From Gemmobacter sp. 24YEA27 (GTDB lineage Bacteria; Pseudomonadota; Alphaproteobacteria; Rhodobacterales; Rhodobacteraceae), in NCBI RefSeq assembly GCF_030052995.1, contig NZ_JASJPW010000001.1:1540001-1604000 (forward strand): a DNA stretch of 64,000 nt. Direction: 5' to 3'. The position numbers and the translations under genes are program-made. This document shows positions 8,454 to 17,488 of the stretch, piece by piece. The notes under the pieces are model-generated. The model ran no database searches, was not told where the DNA came from, and was given only the letters and a program-made list of their open reading frames with translations. Numbering within the stretch: the stretch's first letter is position 1; each line of letters begins with the position of its first letter.

Positions 8454-9179
8454 ATGAGTTTTGATCTTTCAACCTTTTGGGAGGCCCTGTTTTCATGGCC
8501 CTTCCTGCGCGGCGCGCTGCTGACCCTCGGGTTGACGGTCGCTGCGCATATGACCGCGATCCTGATCGCGCTGCCCCTGGCGGTGGTCCTTAACGGACCA
8601 CCCTCACTGCTGCGCAAACTGATCACGGCCTATGTCGGGTTTTTCCGGGCAGTTCCGACACTGCTGCAGTTGCTGTTCGTCTGGAACGCGCTGCCGCAGA
8701 TCTTCCCGATTTTTCGTGAGGAATGGTTCACGCCTTTCCTTGCGGCATGGATTGCGCTTTCGCTGAATGAATCGGCCTATCAGGTCGAGATCAACCGATC
8801 TGCGCTTTCGGCAGTGGATAACGGGCAGATGGCGGCGGGTCAGGCGATCGGTCTGAAGAAGTCGCATATCTACCGCTATATCATGATGCCTCAGGCGTTG
8901 CGGGTGGCACTGCCGCCGACGATGAACGAATTCATCACGCTGCTGAAGCTGACATCGCTGGCCTCGATCATCTCGCTCCAGGAGCTGATGACCGTCACCC
9001 AGATCAATGTCGCCCGGACCTTCCAGTTCTCGGAATATTACGCTGTGGCGCTGACCTGGTATCTGGTCATGGTCTATTGCCTGATGGGTCTGCAGAAACT
9101 GGTCGAGCGCCGCTTCCGCTGGTCAAGCCGCACCGAGGCCGCCGTGCTGGCCGAAACCCGCCGCAGCAGGGGGTGGTAA
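8454..9179 (+). CDS. Polar amino acid ABC transporter, permease
   Basis: A 241-residue HisM/GlnP-type inner-membrane permease with about five membrane helices (first around LRGALLTLGLTVAAHMTAIL). The EAA loop that contacts the ATPase is visible as AAGQAIGLKKSHIYRYIMMPQ. Only one permease gene is present, so it may act as a homodimer. It is 18 nt after the binding-protein gene and 3 nt before the ATPase gene. Confidence 0.9.
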   Translation: MSFDLSTFWEALFSWPFLRGALLTLGLTVAAHMTAILIALPLAVVLNGPPSLLRKLITAYVGFFRAVPTLLQLLFVWNALPQIFPIFREEWFTPFLAAWIALSLNESAYQVEINRSALSAVDNGQMAAGQAIGLKKSHIYRYIMMPQALRVALPPTMNEFITLLKLTSLASIISLQELMTVTQINVARTFQFSEYYAVALTWYLVMVYCLMGLQKLVERRFRWSSRTEAAVLAETRRSRGW

Positions 9180-9182
9180 GAA

Positions 9183-9905
9183 ATGATCAGCCTGAAAAAC
9201 GTCAATAAGAACTACGGCGCCTTCCATGCGCTGAAAGATGTCAGCCTTGATATCGCCCAGGGTGAGAAGGTGGTGATCTGCGGTCCTTCGGGCTCGGGGA
9301 AGTCCACGCTGATCCGTTGTGTGAACCATCTTGAGCCGCATGACAGCGGCGAAATCCGGGTTGATGGGCTGGAGGTGGGCGCTGCAAAAGACGTGCTGAA
9401 GGTCCGGCGCACGGCTGGCATGGTGTTCCAGAATTTCAATCTCTTCCCGCATCTCACCGTGCTGGAAAACTGCATCCTCGCGCCAAAGCTCGCCAGCGGG
9501 GTGAGCGACCGCGAGGCGCGGAAGATGGCGGAGGAATACCTCGCCCGGGTCCATATCCTGGATCAGGCCTGGAAATTTCCGATCCAGCTCTCGGGCGGCC
9601 AGCAGCAGCGGGTCGCCATCGCGCGCGCGCTGTGCATGAAGCCCAAGGTCATGCTGTTTGACGAACCGACATCGGCGCTTGACCCGGAAATGGTCGGTGA
9701 AGTGCTGGATGTAATGGGCGAGCTGGCGGCCGAAGGCATGACCATGATCTGCGTCACCCATGAAATGGCGTTTGCCCGCAAGGTCGCGGACCGCGTTGTC
9801 TTCATGGATGCCGGTCGCATCATCGAAGTGGCGCCGCCCGAAGAGTTCTTTGCTGCGCCGAAATCTGACCGGGCGCGCGCCTTCCTCTCACAGATCTCGC
9901 ATTGA
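9183..9905 (+). CDS. Polar amino acid ABC transporter, ATPase
   Basis: A 240-residue GlnQ-type ATPase. Walker [16 protein letters not shown]-loop [15 protein letters not shown], signature [15 protein letters not shown], Walker [15 protein letters not shown] and H-loop [16 protein letters not shown] are all intact. It energises the preceding permease. Nothing in its sequence sets substrate; that depends on the binding protein. Confidence 0.93.
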   Translation: MISLKNVNKNYGAFHALKDVSLDIAQGEKVVICGPSGSGKSTLIRCVNHLEPHDSGEIRVDGLEVGAAKDVLKVRRTAGMVFQNFNLFPHLTVLENCILAPKLASGVSDREARKMAEEYLARVHILDQAWKFPIQLSGGQQQRVAIARALCMKPKVMLFDEPTSALDPEMVGEVLDVMGELAAEGMTMICVTHEMAFARKVADRVVFMDAGRIIEVAPPEEFFAAPKSDRARAFLSQISH

Positions 9906-9970
9906 CCGCCAGGCTGACTGGCAGGGGCCACGCGCCCCCGGCAATGCCCAATACCCTCAAGGAGAACGAC

Positions 9971-10972
9971 ATGGCTGATTTCGACATCGAACAGGCCAAA
10001 AAGGACGTGGGCCGCTGGTACTGGCATGGTATCCCGACCTTCTTCCGCTGCGAATGGAACGAAGATCCTGCTGCGGCCGATATCGCCCTGATCGGCGTGC
10101 CGCACAGTTCCGGCAATGGCTCGACCGAGCGTGACCAGCATCTCGGGCCGCGCGCGGTCAGGAATATCTCGGCCCTTTATCGCCGCAGCCATGGCCGCTT
10201 TGGGATCACGCCCTGGGATCTTGTCACCATCAATGATGCCGGTGACACGCCGCTGCCCGAAGCGATGAACAATGACGTCTCGGTTGAGCATATCGAAGCC
10301 TATGCCGCGCAGTTCGAAAAAGCCGGCACCCGCGTTGTCGCCATGGGTGGCGATCACTCGATCACCGGACCGCTGGTCAAGGCCTGCGCCGGCGCGCATT
10401 CCTCGCTGACCGACGGCCAAAAAGTGGCTTTGGTGCATTTTGACAGCCATACCGACACGCTGATGCATCTGCCGCACTGGCTGGGCAATAAGCGCTCGGC
10501 GGCGCATTGGGGCGCTTATCTGGTCGAGGAAGGCCATGTCGACGCCTCCAAATCGACCCAGATCGGCATCCGCGCGAATGTCGGAACCGCCGGTTCGCTG
10601 AACACCTCGGACGAGCTGGGCTACCGGATCGTCGGCATGGATGAGGTTGAGGAGATCGGCTGGAAAGGCGTGGTCGAGATCCTGCGTGAGCGGATCGGCG
10701 ATACCCCGGTTTACATCACCTTCGATCTCGACAGCCTCGACCCCTGCGATGCGCCGGGGGCCTCGAACCTGGAGCCGGGCTATCCCGGTATCCGGATCGG
10801 CGAGGCCGTCCGTATGCTCCAGGGCCTGCGCGGTCTGAATGTGGTCGGTGGCGACGTGGTCTGCCTGATCCCGACCAAGGACAACCCGAACAAGATCACC
10901 GCGCAAAACGCCATGGTCGTCATGTTCGAGATGCTCTCGCTGATGGCCGACTATATCCACACCAATCGCTGA
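9971..10972 (+). CDS. Arginase/agmatinase-family ureohydrolase
   Basis: A 333-residue ureohydrolase that would hydrolyse a guanidino compound to urea and an amine using a binuclear Mn centre. All metal-binding motifs are present: MGGDHSITGP (His), HFDSHTDT (Asp-His-Asp) and FDLDSLDPCDAPG (Asp-Asp). The N-terminus (GIPTFFR) and GNGSTERDQHLGPRAVRN segment are agmatinase/guanidinobutyrase-like, but substrate choice within this family is hard to read. The start at 9971 follows AAGGAGA; the frame opens earlier. It lies between an amino acid transporter and a DMGDH-like flavoprotein, so a guanidino acid that yields an N-methyl amino acid is possible. Confidence 0.86.
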   Translation: MADFDIEQAKKDVGRWYWHGIPTFFRCEWNEDPAAADIALIGVPHSSGNGSTERDQHLGPRAVRNISALYRRSHGRFGITPWDLVTINDAGDTPLPEAMNNDVSVEHIEAYAAQFEKAGTRVVAMGGDHSITGPLVKACAGAHSSLTDGQKVALVHFDSHTDTLMHLPHWLGNKRSAAHWGAYLVEEGHVDASKSTQIGIRANVGTAGSLNTSDELGYRIVGMDEVEEIGWKGVVEILRERIGDTPVYITFDLDSLDPCDAPGASNLEPGYPGIRIGEAVRMLQGLRGLNVVGGDVVCLIPTKDNPNKITAQNAMVVMFEMLSLMADYIHTNR

Positions 10973-10980
10973 GACCTGGC

Positions 10981-13431
10981 ATGCATATCCCATCGAAGGC
11001 AGAGGTCGTCATCATTGGCGGCGGTATTGCCGGCTGTTCAATCGCCTATCACCTGACGAAGCTCGGCATCACCGACGTGGTGCTGCTGGAACGCAAACAG
11101 CTGACCTGCGGCACCACCTGGCATGCAGCCGGGCTGGTAACGCAGCTGCGCGCGTCGCAGCGGATGACCGAGCTGGCGCAATATACCGGCGAGCTTTTTG
11201 GCCGGCTGGAAGAGGAAACCGGTCAGGCCACCGGCTTCAAGCGCAACGGGTCGCTGCGTCTGGCAAAAACCCAGGCGCGCTATGAAGAGCTGGCGCGCGG
11301 CGCTTCGATGGGACGCAACTTCGGCCTGCCGGTCGAGGCGCTGACGCCCGAAGCGGTCAAAGAACGCTGGGACCCGATCTCGACCGAAGGTCTGGTAGGC
11401 GGCTTCTGGTTCCCCGATGACGGCCAGGTGAACCCCGCCGATGTGACCATGGCCTATGCCAAAGGCGCAAGGATGGGTGGCGCGAAGATCCTTGAAGGGG
11501 TCACCGTCACCAGAATTCTGCATGAGAATGGCCGCGCCTCTGGCGTGATGACCGAATTCGGCCCGATCACCGCCTCGAAGGTGGTGATCACTGGCGGTAT
11601 GTGGTCGCGCGATCTGGCCGCAGATATCGGTGTCACCCTGCCATTGCATGCGGCCGAGCACTTCTATGTCGTGACCGAGGCAATCCCCGAGCTCAAGCGC
11701 GATCTGCCGGTCATGTTCATGGCCGATGAGTGGAGCTATTACAAAGAAGACGCGGGCAAACTGCTGGTCGGCTTTTTCGAGCCGGGCGCCAAACCCTGGG
11801 GTCAGAAAGGTATCGCGGAAAGCTTCTGCTTCGACGCGATCCCCGAAGATATCGAACATATCTCTCCCTATCTTGAAATGGCGATGGATAGGGTGCCGGT
11901 GCTGCAAAAGACCGGGATCCAGCTGTTCTTCAACGGCCCGGAAGCCTTTACGCCCGATAACCGCTATCACCTTGGCGAGACTGCCGAGATCAGCGGTCTG
12001 TTCTCGGCCACCGGCTTCAACTCGATCGGCATTCTGTCCTCGGGGGGCGTGGGGAAATCGATGGCCTCCTGGATCGCCGATGGCCATCCGCCGGTCGAGC
12101 TGATCGATGTCGATGTGCGAAGGACGCAGAAATTCCAGCGCAACCGCAAATATCTCGAAGACCGCTCGGTCGAGACCATCGGCACACTTTTCGACATGCA
12201 CTGGCCCGGGAAACAGTTTGAAACCGCGCGCGGTGTGCGGCGCTCGCCCTTCCACGACCGGATGCTGGAGGCCGGCGCCTTCATGACCGAACTCGCCGGA
12301 TGGGAACGGCCCGGCTTTTTCGGCACGCCCGAGGAACTCGCGACGATCGACTATTCCTACCACCAGCCCAGCTGGTTTAAGAATGTCGCCGCAGAATGCC
12401 GCAACACAGCCGAGAATGTCTCGGTCTTCGACTATAGCTGCTTCGTGAAATACCGTGTCGAAGGGCCGGATGCGCTGTCAGCGCTGAACCGGATCTGCGC
12501 CGGAAACTGCGATGTCGAGACCGGCAGGATCGTCTATACCCAATGGCTGAACCCGCGGGGCGGGATCGAGGCCGATGTAACGGTGATCCGCGTCTCTGAA
12601 ACCGAGTTCCTTGTGATCACGGTGGCCGTGTCGCAGCGCCGCGACATCAGCTGGTTCCGCCGCAATCTGCCCGAAGGGGCACGCGTCCATATCAGCGACA
12701 TCACCTCGGCCACGCCGATGCTGGCGGTGATGGGACCGAAATCGCGCGAGCTGCTCATGCGGCTCTCGCCCGATGACTTCTCGAACGAAGGCTTCCCCTT
12801 CGGCACCTCGCGCGAGATCGATCTTGGCTATGCCAGGGTGCGCGCAAGCCGTCTGACCTTTGTTGGTGAACTTGGGTTCGAGCTGCTGATCGATGCGGAA
12901 TTCGCAGGCCATGTCTGGGAGGTGCTGGCAGAGGCGGGCAGGGATCTCGGGCTGAAACCCGCTGGCTATTTCGCGCTGAACTCGCTCCGGATGGAAAAGG
13001 GCTACCGGCACTGGGGCCATGACATCGGCGAGGAAGACACGCCCTATAACGGCGGTCTCGGCTTTGCTGTGGCGCTGGAGAAAGAGGGCGGCTTCATTGG
13101 CCGTGACGCGCTGCTGGCGCAAAAGGCCGAAGGCACCGTACGCCGTCGCCTCGTACAGGTTCAGCTGGAAGGCGGTGCCGACGCGCCGATGCTCTTCCAT
13201 TACGAGCCGGTGACACGCGACGGGGAACTGGTCGGATCGGTGATGTCCGGGGCCTATGGCCACCGGGTCGGCGCCTCGCTTGGCCTCGCCTATGTGTCGC
13301 ATCCCGATGGCGTCAAAAGGGAGTGGCTTGAGACAGGCTCCTGGGAGGTCGAGGTCGCAATGAAGCGCTACCCGGCACGGGTCCAGTTCGGTCCCTGGTA
13401 TGATCCCGCCGGTGCGAAAATCAAAAGCTGA
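10981..13431 (+). CDS. Dimethylglycine/sarcosine dehydrogenase-like FAD-GcvT protein
   Basis: An 816-residue two-part enzyme. The N-terminal DAO domain has the dinucleotide motif VVIIGGGIAGCSIAYHLTKL and TTWHAAGLVTQL, whose His matches the covalent FAD site of dimethylglycine dehydrogenase. A central FAO_M linker follows near residues 370-420, then GcvT and GcvT-C folate domains (around 425-700 and 715-805, with RMEKGYRHWGHDIGEEDTPY). The family demethylates N-methyl amino acids, passing the one-carbon unit to tetrahydrofolate. It starts 8 nt after the ureohydrolase and is the last gene of the operon. Confidence 0.87.
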   Translation: MHIPSKAEVVIIGGGIAGCSIAYHLTKLGITDVVLLERKQLTCGTTWHAAGLVTQLRASQRMTELAQYTGELFGRLEEETGQATGFKRNGSLRLAKTQARYEELARGASMGRNFGLPVEALTPEAVKERWDPISTEGLVGGFWFPDDGQVNPADVTMAYAKGARMGGAKILEGVTVTRILHENGRASGVMTEFGPITASKVVITGGMWSRDLAADIGVTLPLHAAEHFYVVTEAIPELKRDLPVMFMADEWSYYKEDAGKLLVGFFEPGAKPWGQKGIAESFCFDAIPEDIEHISPYLEMAMDRVPVLQKTGIQLFFNGPEAFTPDNRYHLGETAEISGLFSATGFNSIGILSSGGVGKSMASWIADGHPPVELIDVDVRRTQKFQRNRKYLEDRSVETIGTLFDMHWPGKQFETARGVRRSPFHDRMLEAGAFMTELAGWERPGFFGTPEELATIDYSYHQPSWFKNVAAECRNTAENVSVFDYSCFVKYRVEGPDALSALNRICAGNCDVETGRIVYTQWLNPRGGIEADVTVIRVSETEFLVITVAVSQRRDISWFRRNLPEGARVHISDITSATPMLAVMGPKSRELLMRLSPDDFSNEGFPFGTSREIDLGYARVRASRLTFVGELGFELLIDAEFAGHVWEVLAEAGRDLGLKPAGYFALNSLRMEKGYRHWGHDIGEEDTPYNGGLGFAVALEKEGGFIGRDALLAQKAEGTVRRRLVQVQLEGGADAPMLFHYEPVTRDGELVGSVMSGAYGHRVGASLGLAYVSHPDGVKREWLETGSWEVEVAMKRYPARVQFGPWYDPAGAKIKS

Positions 13432-13454
13432 GCGCCCACCCCGCGCTGACGAAA

Positions 13455-13482
13455 AAGAATGGCCGCATCCGATGGCCATTCT
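13455..13482. other. Hairpin downstream of the FAD-GcvT gene
   Basis: AAGAATGGCC pairs exactly with GGCCATTCTT around a 8-nt loop, 24 nt after the stop codon. It lacks a T-run, so it is likely a 3'-end stabilising structure; the terminator itself is further on. Confidence 0.45.
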
Positions 13483-13599
13483 TGCAAATCTCCGCCGTTA
13501 TCCGGATGTACCCCTTTCCCATTGGGGGTGATGGCACGCTTTCACGCCTGGCGGTGCCGGAGCAGTCACGTATCTGGTCCGGCCCTGTCACCCGTTTGA

Positions 13600-13631
13600 G
13601 CCCCCTGGCGTTAAAAGGCCAGGGGGCTTTT
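13600..13631 (+). terminator. Terminator of the ureohydrolase operon
   Basis: GCCCCCTGGC and GCCAGGGGGC form a 10-bp stem with an 8-nt loop, followed by TTTT. Good Rho-independent terminator for the operon ending at 13431. Confidence 0.8.
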
Positions 13632-13756
13632 GCCTGTCTGGGCGGAATGCGTGCGGCGCGGGGCGGGGGCGCAGTCATTGCGCAGCCACCATGTCATGCA
13701 CGGCGGCAGCAGCACGGACCCGGGCAAGGCGTCTGCAACTCCGGGAGCTATCCGCC

Positions 13757-14575
13757 TTACGGTTCCTGTACTTCTTCGGTCCAGACCCTGAACATGGTCA
13801 GCAGATGCGGGCCGAAGGAATGGATCAGCGGGATATCGGTCGCGTCCCGGCCGCGCGCAATCACCACCCGTCCGATGCGGGGTTCGTTATGGCGGGCGTC
13901 GAGGGTGAACCAGCGGTCCTCCAGCCAGACCTCGCACCAGGCATTGAAATCCATCGGCGCCGGATTGACCGGCACACCGATATCGCCGAGATAGCCATTG
14001 GCGTAGCGTGCCGGGATATTCATGCAGCGGCAGAGCGTGATCGCGAGATGCGCAAAATCACGGCAGACACCGACCCGCTCCTGCCAGGCCTCCGAGGCGG
14101 TGCGGGTGGCGCGCGCATGCTCATAGCCAAAGGTGAGGTGCCGGTTCACATGGTCGAAGATTGCCCGCACTCGCGTCCAGCCCGGCGCCACATGGCCGAA
14201 CAATTCCCAGGCCTGTGCCATCATGAGATCGGTCTCACAGTATCGGCTGGCCAGGAGATGACCAAGCACCTCGTCTGGCAAGGCGCTGAGCGGGCATTCC
14301 CGTGCCGTCTCATCCCATTGGTCCGGGCGGTCGTCCACCTCGACGAGGCTGTCGCGTGACAGGCGCATGGCACCTGCGGGTGCTGTCAGCCGCAAACAGG
14401 AATTGCCATGGGGGTCGGCATAGGTCCGGTTGGGGATGGCGGGCGAAACCTGCAGCCCGCTGGTTCTGATGATGCTCCCGGCGAAATCCGGATGTGGATC
14501 CAGCAGCGCGATCACCTCTGTCGGCTGATCGCAGGCGATCTCGATCTCGTAACCCAACCGGATAAGCACATTCAT
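13757..14575 (-). CDS. Transglutaminase-like (COG1305) protein
   Basis: A 272-residue cytoplasmic protein with the transglutaminase-like fold. It begins MNVLIRLGYEIEIACDQPTE with an N-terminal beta domain, and the active-site region reads WQERVGVCRDFAHLAITLCR with the nucleophilic Cys. The usual catalytic His position (HAW in many relatives) is Asn here (MDFNAWCEVWLEDRWFTLDA), though DARHN follows; relatives with Ser or Asn at this position are common. Function may be peptidase- or ligase-like and is unknown. The start at 14575 was chosen from the family N-terminus; the frame runs another 30 codons upstream. It is divergent from the PRC-barrel gene. Confidence 0.78.
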   Translation of the reverse strand: MNVLIRLGYEIEIACDQPTEVIALLDPHPDFAGSIIRTSGLQVSPAIPNRTYADPHGNSCLRLTAPAGAMRLSRDSLVEVDDRPDQWDETARECPLSALPDEVLGHLLASRYCETDLMMAQAWELFGHVAPGWTRVRAIFDHVNRHLTFGYEHARATRTASEAWQERVGVCRDFAHLAITLCRCMNIPARYANGYLGDIGVPVNPAPMDFNAWCEVWLEDRWFTLDARHNEPRIGRVVIARGRDATDIPLIHSFGPHLLTMFRVWTEEVQEP

Positions 14576-14757
14576 ACTCCTCACTAGATGCAGGCAGAAC
14601 GTCTGCGGGCGACACAGGTTCCAGCAGGGGACGCTTACTGCGGGATGTCTGATCATCCGTGGCAAAGACCCGCCGATGCCGGTGAACTGCCCGGAACCTT
14701 GTCCCGGAGAAGACGTTTCTTTTGCACGAGTGTTTTCGAGTAAAAGGAGAGAATGCC

Positions 14758-15054
14758 ATGGACCATACCAGACATATCCGCCTGAACGACACCGAACTGA
14801 CCGAGGCCGTGCTGAACGGCGCTACCATCTATGGCCCCGGCGACGAGAAGATCGGCCATGTTTCCGAAGTGCATGGCCAGGGGGCCGGGGCGCAGGTCAT
14901 CGTCGATGTCGGCGGCTTCCTTGGGATCGGTGCGAAGCCGGTCGCTGTTCCGGCGCGTGACCTCGATTTCATGCGTGACGAGAGCAATGCCGTCCATGCA
15001 GTGACCCGCTGGACCAAGGACGAGCTGAAGGCCTTGCCGGAACATCGTCACTGA
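14758..15054 (+). CDS. PRC-barrel domain protein
   Basis: A 98-residue soluble protein with a single PRC-barrel domain (TIYGPGDEKIGHVSEVHGQG, then VIVDVGGFLGIGAKPVAVPA). Such small proteins are common in alphaproteobacterial stress loci. The start at 14758 follows AAAGGAGA. The next gene, 62 nt downstream, encodes a DUF892 ferritin-like protein; this pairing suggests general or envelope stress, but the function is not known. Confidence 0.85.
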   Translation: MDHTRHIRLNDTELTEAVLNGATIYGPGDEKIGHVSEVHGQGAGAQVIVDVGGFLGIGAKPVAVPARDLDFMRDESNAVHAVTRWTKDELKALPEHRH

Positions 15055-15116
15055 TCGCCTGGAAACGGCCGCCGTCCGCCCGGGCAGGGCGGGCGGCTTC
15101 ACACAGGGAGGACCCC

Positions 15117-15617
15117 ATGAAAACGCTTCAGGATGCCTTTGAACATACGTTGCAGGATATCTACTGGGCCGAGAATGCGTTGCTCAAGGCGCTGCCGAAA
15201 GTTTCAAAAGCGGTGAACAATGCCGAGTTGAAGCGCGCCTTCGACGATCACCTGTCCGACACGAAAGGCCATATCGCCACGCTGGACAAGGTGTTCAAAT
15301 CCATCGGACAAAAAGCCACCGGCGAGAAATGCGATGCCATGGCCGGGCTGTTGAAAGAGGCAGACGGTCTGATCGCAGAGGCCGAGGGCCATGCGCTGGA
15401 TGTGGCGCTGATCGGTGCGGCCCAGGCCGTCGAGCATTACGAGATTGCCCGCTACGGGACGTTGCGGGAATGGGCGAAGGTGCTGGGCCATGACGAGGCC
15501 CATACCCTGCTCAGTTCCGTCCTCGATGAGGAAAAGGCCGCCAATGCGCGTCTGACCGCGCTTGCGGTCATGGCCGTGAACGAGGCTGGGAAAGAGGCGG
15601 GCAAGAAACAGAAGTGA
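15117..15617 (+). CDS. Ferritin-like DUF892 (YciE/YciF) protein
   Basis: A 166-residue four-helix-bundle protein of the YciE/YciF family: QDAFEHTLQDIYWAENALLK at the start and AAQAVEHYEIARYGTLREWA in the middle, with Glu/His residues typical of a di-iron ferritin-like site. The C-terminus is Lys-rich. Members are induced by osmotic and starvation stress. It has a strong GGGAGG start and is followed by a terminator. Confidence 0.88.
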   Translation: MKTLQDAFEHTLQDIYWAENALLKALPKVSKAVNNAELKRAFDDHLSDTKGHIATLDKVFKSIGQKATGEKCDAMAGLLKEADGLIAEAEGHALDVALIGAAQAVEHYEIARYGTLREWAKVLGHDEAHTLLSSVLDEEKAANARLTALAVMAVNEAGKEAGKKQK

Positions 15618-15623
15618 TGCTGC

Positions 15624-15658
15624 AAAGGGCGGCCCGGTCATATCCGGGCCGCCCTTTT
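15624..15658 (+). terminator. Terminator after the DUF892 gene
   Basis: AAAGGGCGGCCCGG pairs with CCGGGCCGCCCTTTT around a short loop. The A-rich and T-rich ends let it work in both directions, so it can also serve the convergent minus-strand gene ending at 15663. Confidence 0.88.
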
Positions 15659-15662
15659 CCTG

Positions 15663-15914
15663 TCAGCGCCGGACCGCGCGCGCGCCCCAGATCAGAATGC
15701 AGGCCCCCACGGCGCCGGCAACCAGATAGCCAAGCCAGCCTCCGAAAGAGACGCCCAGCAGGCCAAAGAGGAACCTTGCGATTGCCGCCCCGATGATGCC
15801 GAGCAGCACATTCGCGAAAATCCCGGTATCGGATTTCATGAAACCCGATGCGATCCAGCCGGCAAGGCCACCGATGATGATGGCTGCGATCCAGCCGATG
15901 CTTTCATTGTCCAT
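15663..15914 (-). CDS. GlsB/YeaQ/YmgE family membrane protein
   Basis: An 83-residue small inner-membrane protein (transglycosylase-associated family). It has about three helices: IGWIAAIIIGGLAGWIASGF, then IFANVLLGIIGAAIARFLF, then a last segment near YLVAGAVGACILIWGA. The pattern GWIASGFMKSD is typical. The start at 15914 follows AGGAG on the minus strand; the longer open frame upstream is not supported. It converges on the DUF892 gene and fits the stress cluster. Confidence 0.88.
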   Translation of the reverse strand: MDNESIGWIAAIIIGGLAGWIASGFMKSDTGIFANVLLGIIGAAIARFLFGLLGVSFGGWLGYLVAGAVGACILIWGARAVRR

Positions 15915-16245
15915 TCGTCTCTCCTGTTGGTCTGGTGCCGCAACGCCCAGGGGGGATGTACCAGATAGAAGCGGCTTTTCTGGAAACGCATTCGCGCCCA
16001 TCGGGTTCCCGGAGGCGTCGGGTGGCCAGAACTACAACCGCTGCGAGGGCTGGCTGATGCATTACCGGATATGGACGCTTGCTGCACAGGCCACGCGGCG
16101 TGAGGCGGTAAGGTCGAACCCCGGGCGCTGCGCGTGACCCGGAGACATATGCTGCGGGCTGTCCCCCGGGCGGAGAGATCGCCATTGGCGGGATCTTCAA
16201 AGGGCAGGAGCGGCTGAAAAGCCGCCTGCGCCGCATGAGGCTGGA
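15915..16245. other. Intergenic stretch, no gene seen
   Basis: About 330 bases between two minus-strand genes. It should contain the promoter of the GlsB-like gene. Short GC-rich hairpins occur near 16205-16225. No open frame with family resemblance was found. Confidence 0.4.
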
Positions 16246-17475
16246 TCAGCGATAGCGGAAGATCGCTGCATCGGGATCTGGCATGCCGGCAATCGCGGCG
16301 GCGATGATCTGCGCTCCGATGACCGAAAAGGTGATGCCATTGCCGCCAAACCCCATAACCGCAAAGGCGCGCTCGAAGCCAGGCACCCGGTCGATGATCG
16401 GCAGCCCGTCATCGGTGACACTGAACGGCGCCGACCAAGTATAGGCCGGCCTGCCGATCTTCACCCCGGTCAGATCGCGCAGCTTCTTCGCGATGATCTT
16501 TGCCTTTTTCGCCAGCTTCTTCGGATCGGCATTGGCGTCGCCTGCGTCTTCATCCTCGCCGCCCGCGATCACGCGCCCGGCTTCATCGGTGCGAAAATAG
16601 AGATACGGCTCGGCGGCTTCCCAAACGATGGTGTCGCGCATCCAGCCGGGCAGGGGACTGAGCGGCGCAGAGGCCAGCGCCCAGGTCGAAGTGACATGAT
16701 GCGATTTCGTCTTCATCTGCGGCAGATATTCATAGCCAGTGCAGAACACCGCATGGTCGGCCACCAGAACCTCGCCAGCCCGTGTTGCCAGCGCGATACC
16801 GCAGGGAAGTTCCGCAATATCGGTGATCTCGACCGGCGAGACGATCTGGGCCTTGCGCGACAGGGCCGCCTGCAAAAGCCCCGCCGTCAGCTGGGCCGGA
16901 TTGGCAGAGGCCGAGGCATCGGACCAGATCGCCGCCGGGCGGTCGATGCCATAGCGCTCCATCAGATCGGCGCGTCTGAGATATTCGGCGCGGATGCCGA
17001 TCTCTGCGCGCGCCTTTACCTCATTCGCCAGCGCCCTTGCGCCCAGATCATTGCCCGCCAGATAAAGCGCGGGCTTGGCGCGCATCTGGCAGTCAAGCTT
17101 CAGCTTTCCGGCCAGCGAGACCAGATCGTCAACCGCACGGACCGACCGCAGCCAGGCCCGGTCGGCATGATCCTTGCCGATCTTCCTGCGCAGCCGTGTC
17201 AGCGGCACGTCGATTTCATGCTGGATCATCGCCGTCGAGGCCGGGGTGGAGCCGCGCACCGGTGGCCGCCGGTCCAGGATCAGCACCGATTTCCCGGCTC
17301 TGGTCAGCGCCTCGGCAACCAGCGCTCCCGAGATGCCCGCCCCGACCACGATCACGTCGAAACGTTCACGGGTTAGTTCCGCCTGTGCCGCTACCGTCGA
17401 ATGCGGCGTCTTCACCCAGAAGGGCGTGCCGGTTCGCAGATCATCCTTGCGGGTCTTCGCCTTGTGCTTTGCCAT
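16246..17475 (-). CDS. FAD-dependent oxidoreductase (DAO family)
   Basis: A 409-residue flavoprotein with the N-terminal Rossmann motif FDVIVVGAGISGALVAEALT and the acidic end LILDRR, a DAO body, and the C-terminal FAD-contact region FGGNGITFSVIGAQIIAAAI. It resembles glycine/D-amino-acid oxidases; the substrate is unknown. The start at 17475 (MAKHKAKTRKDDLRTG) replaces a longer frame whose first 56 residues overlap pdeM and are rich in shadow-like Arg. It follows the DNA repair operon by 14 nt and may be cotranscribed, but is not a known member of that module. Confidence 0.8.
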   Translation of the reverse strand: MAKHKAKTRKDDLRTGTPFWVKTPHSTVAAQAELTRERFDVIVVGAGISGALVAEALTRAGKSVLILDRRPPVRGSTPASTAMIQHEIDVPLTRLRRKIGKDHADRAWLRSVRAVDDLVSLAGKLKLDCQMRAKPALYLAGNDLGARALANEVKARAEIGIRAEYLRRADLMERYGIDRPAAIWSDASASANPAQLTAGLLQAALSRKAQIVSPVEITDIAELPCGIALATRAGEVLVADHAVFCTGYEYLPQMKTKSHHVTSTWALASAPLSPLPGWMRDTIVWEAAEPYLYFRTDEAGRVIAGGEDEDAGDANADPKKLAKKAKIIAKKLRDLTGVKIGRPAYTWSAPFSVTDDGLPIIDRVPGFERAFAVMGFGGNGITFSVIGAQIIAAAIAGMPDPDAAIFRYR

Positions 17476-17488
17476 GATGCGCCGTCCT

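Noticed and set aside
9563..10993. 476-codon minus-strand frame opposite the ureohydrolase and ATPase genes
   Set aside because: Antisense shadow spanning two clear genes on the plus strand.
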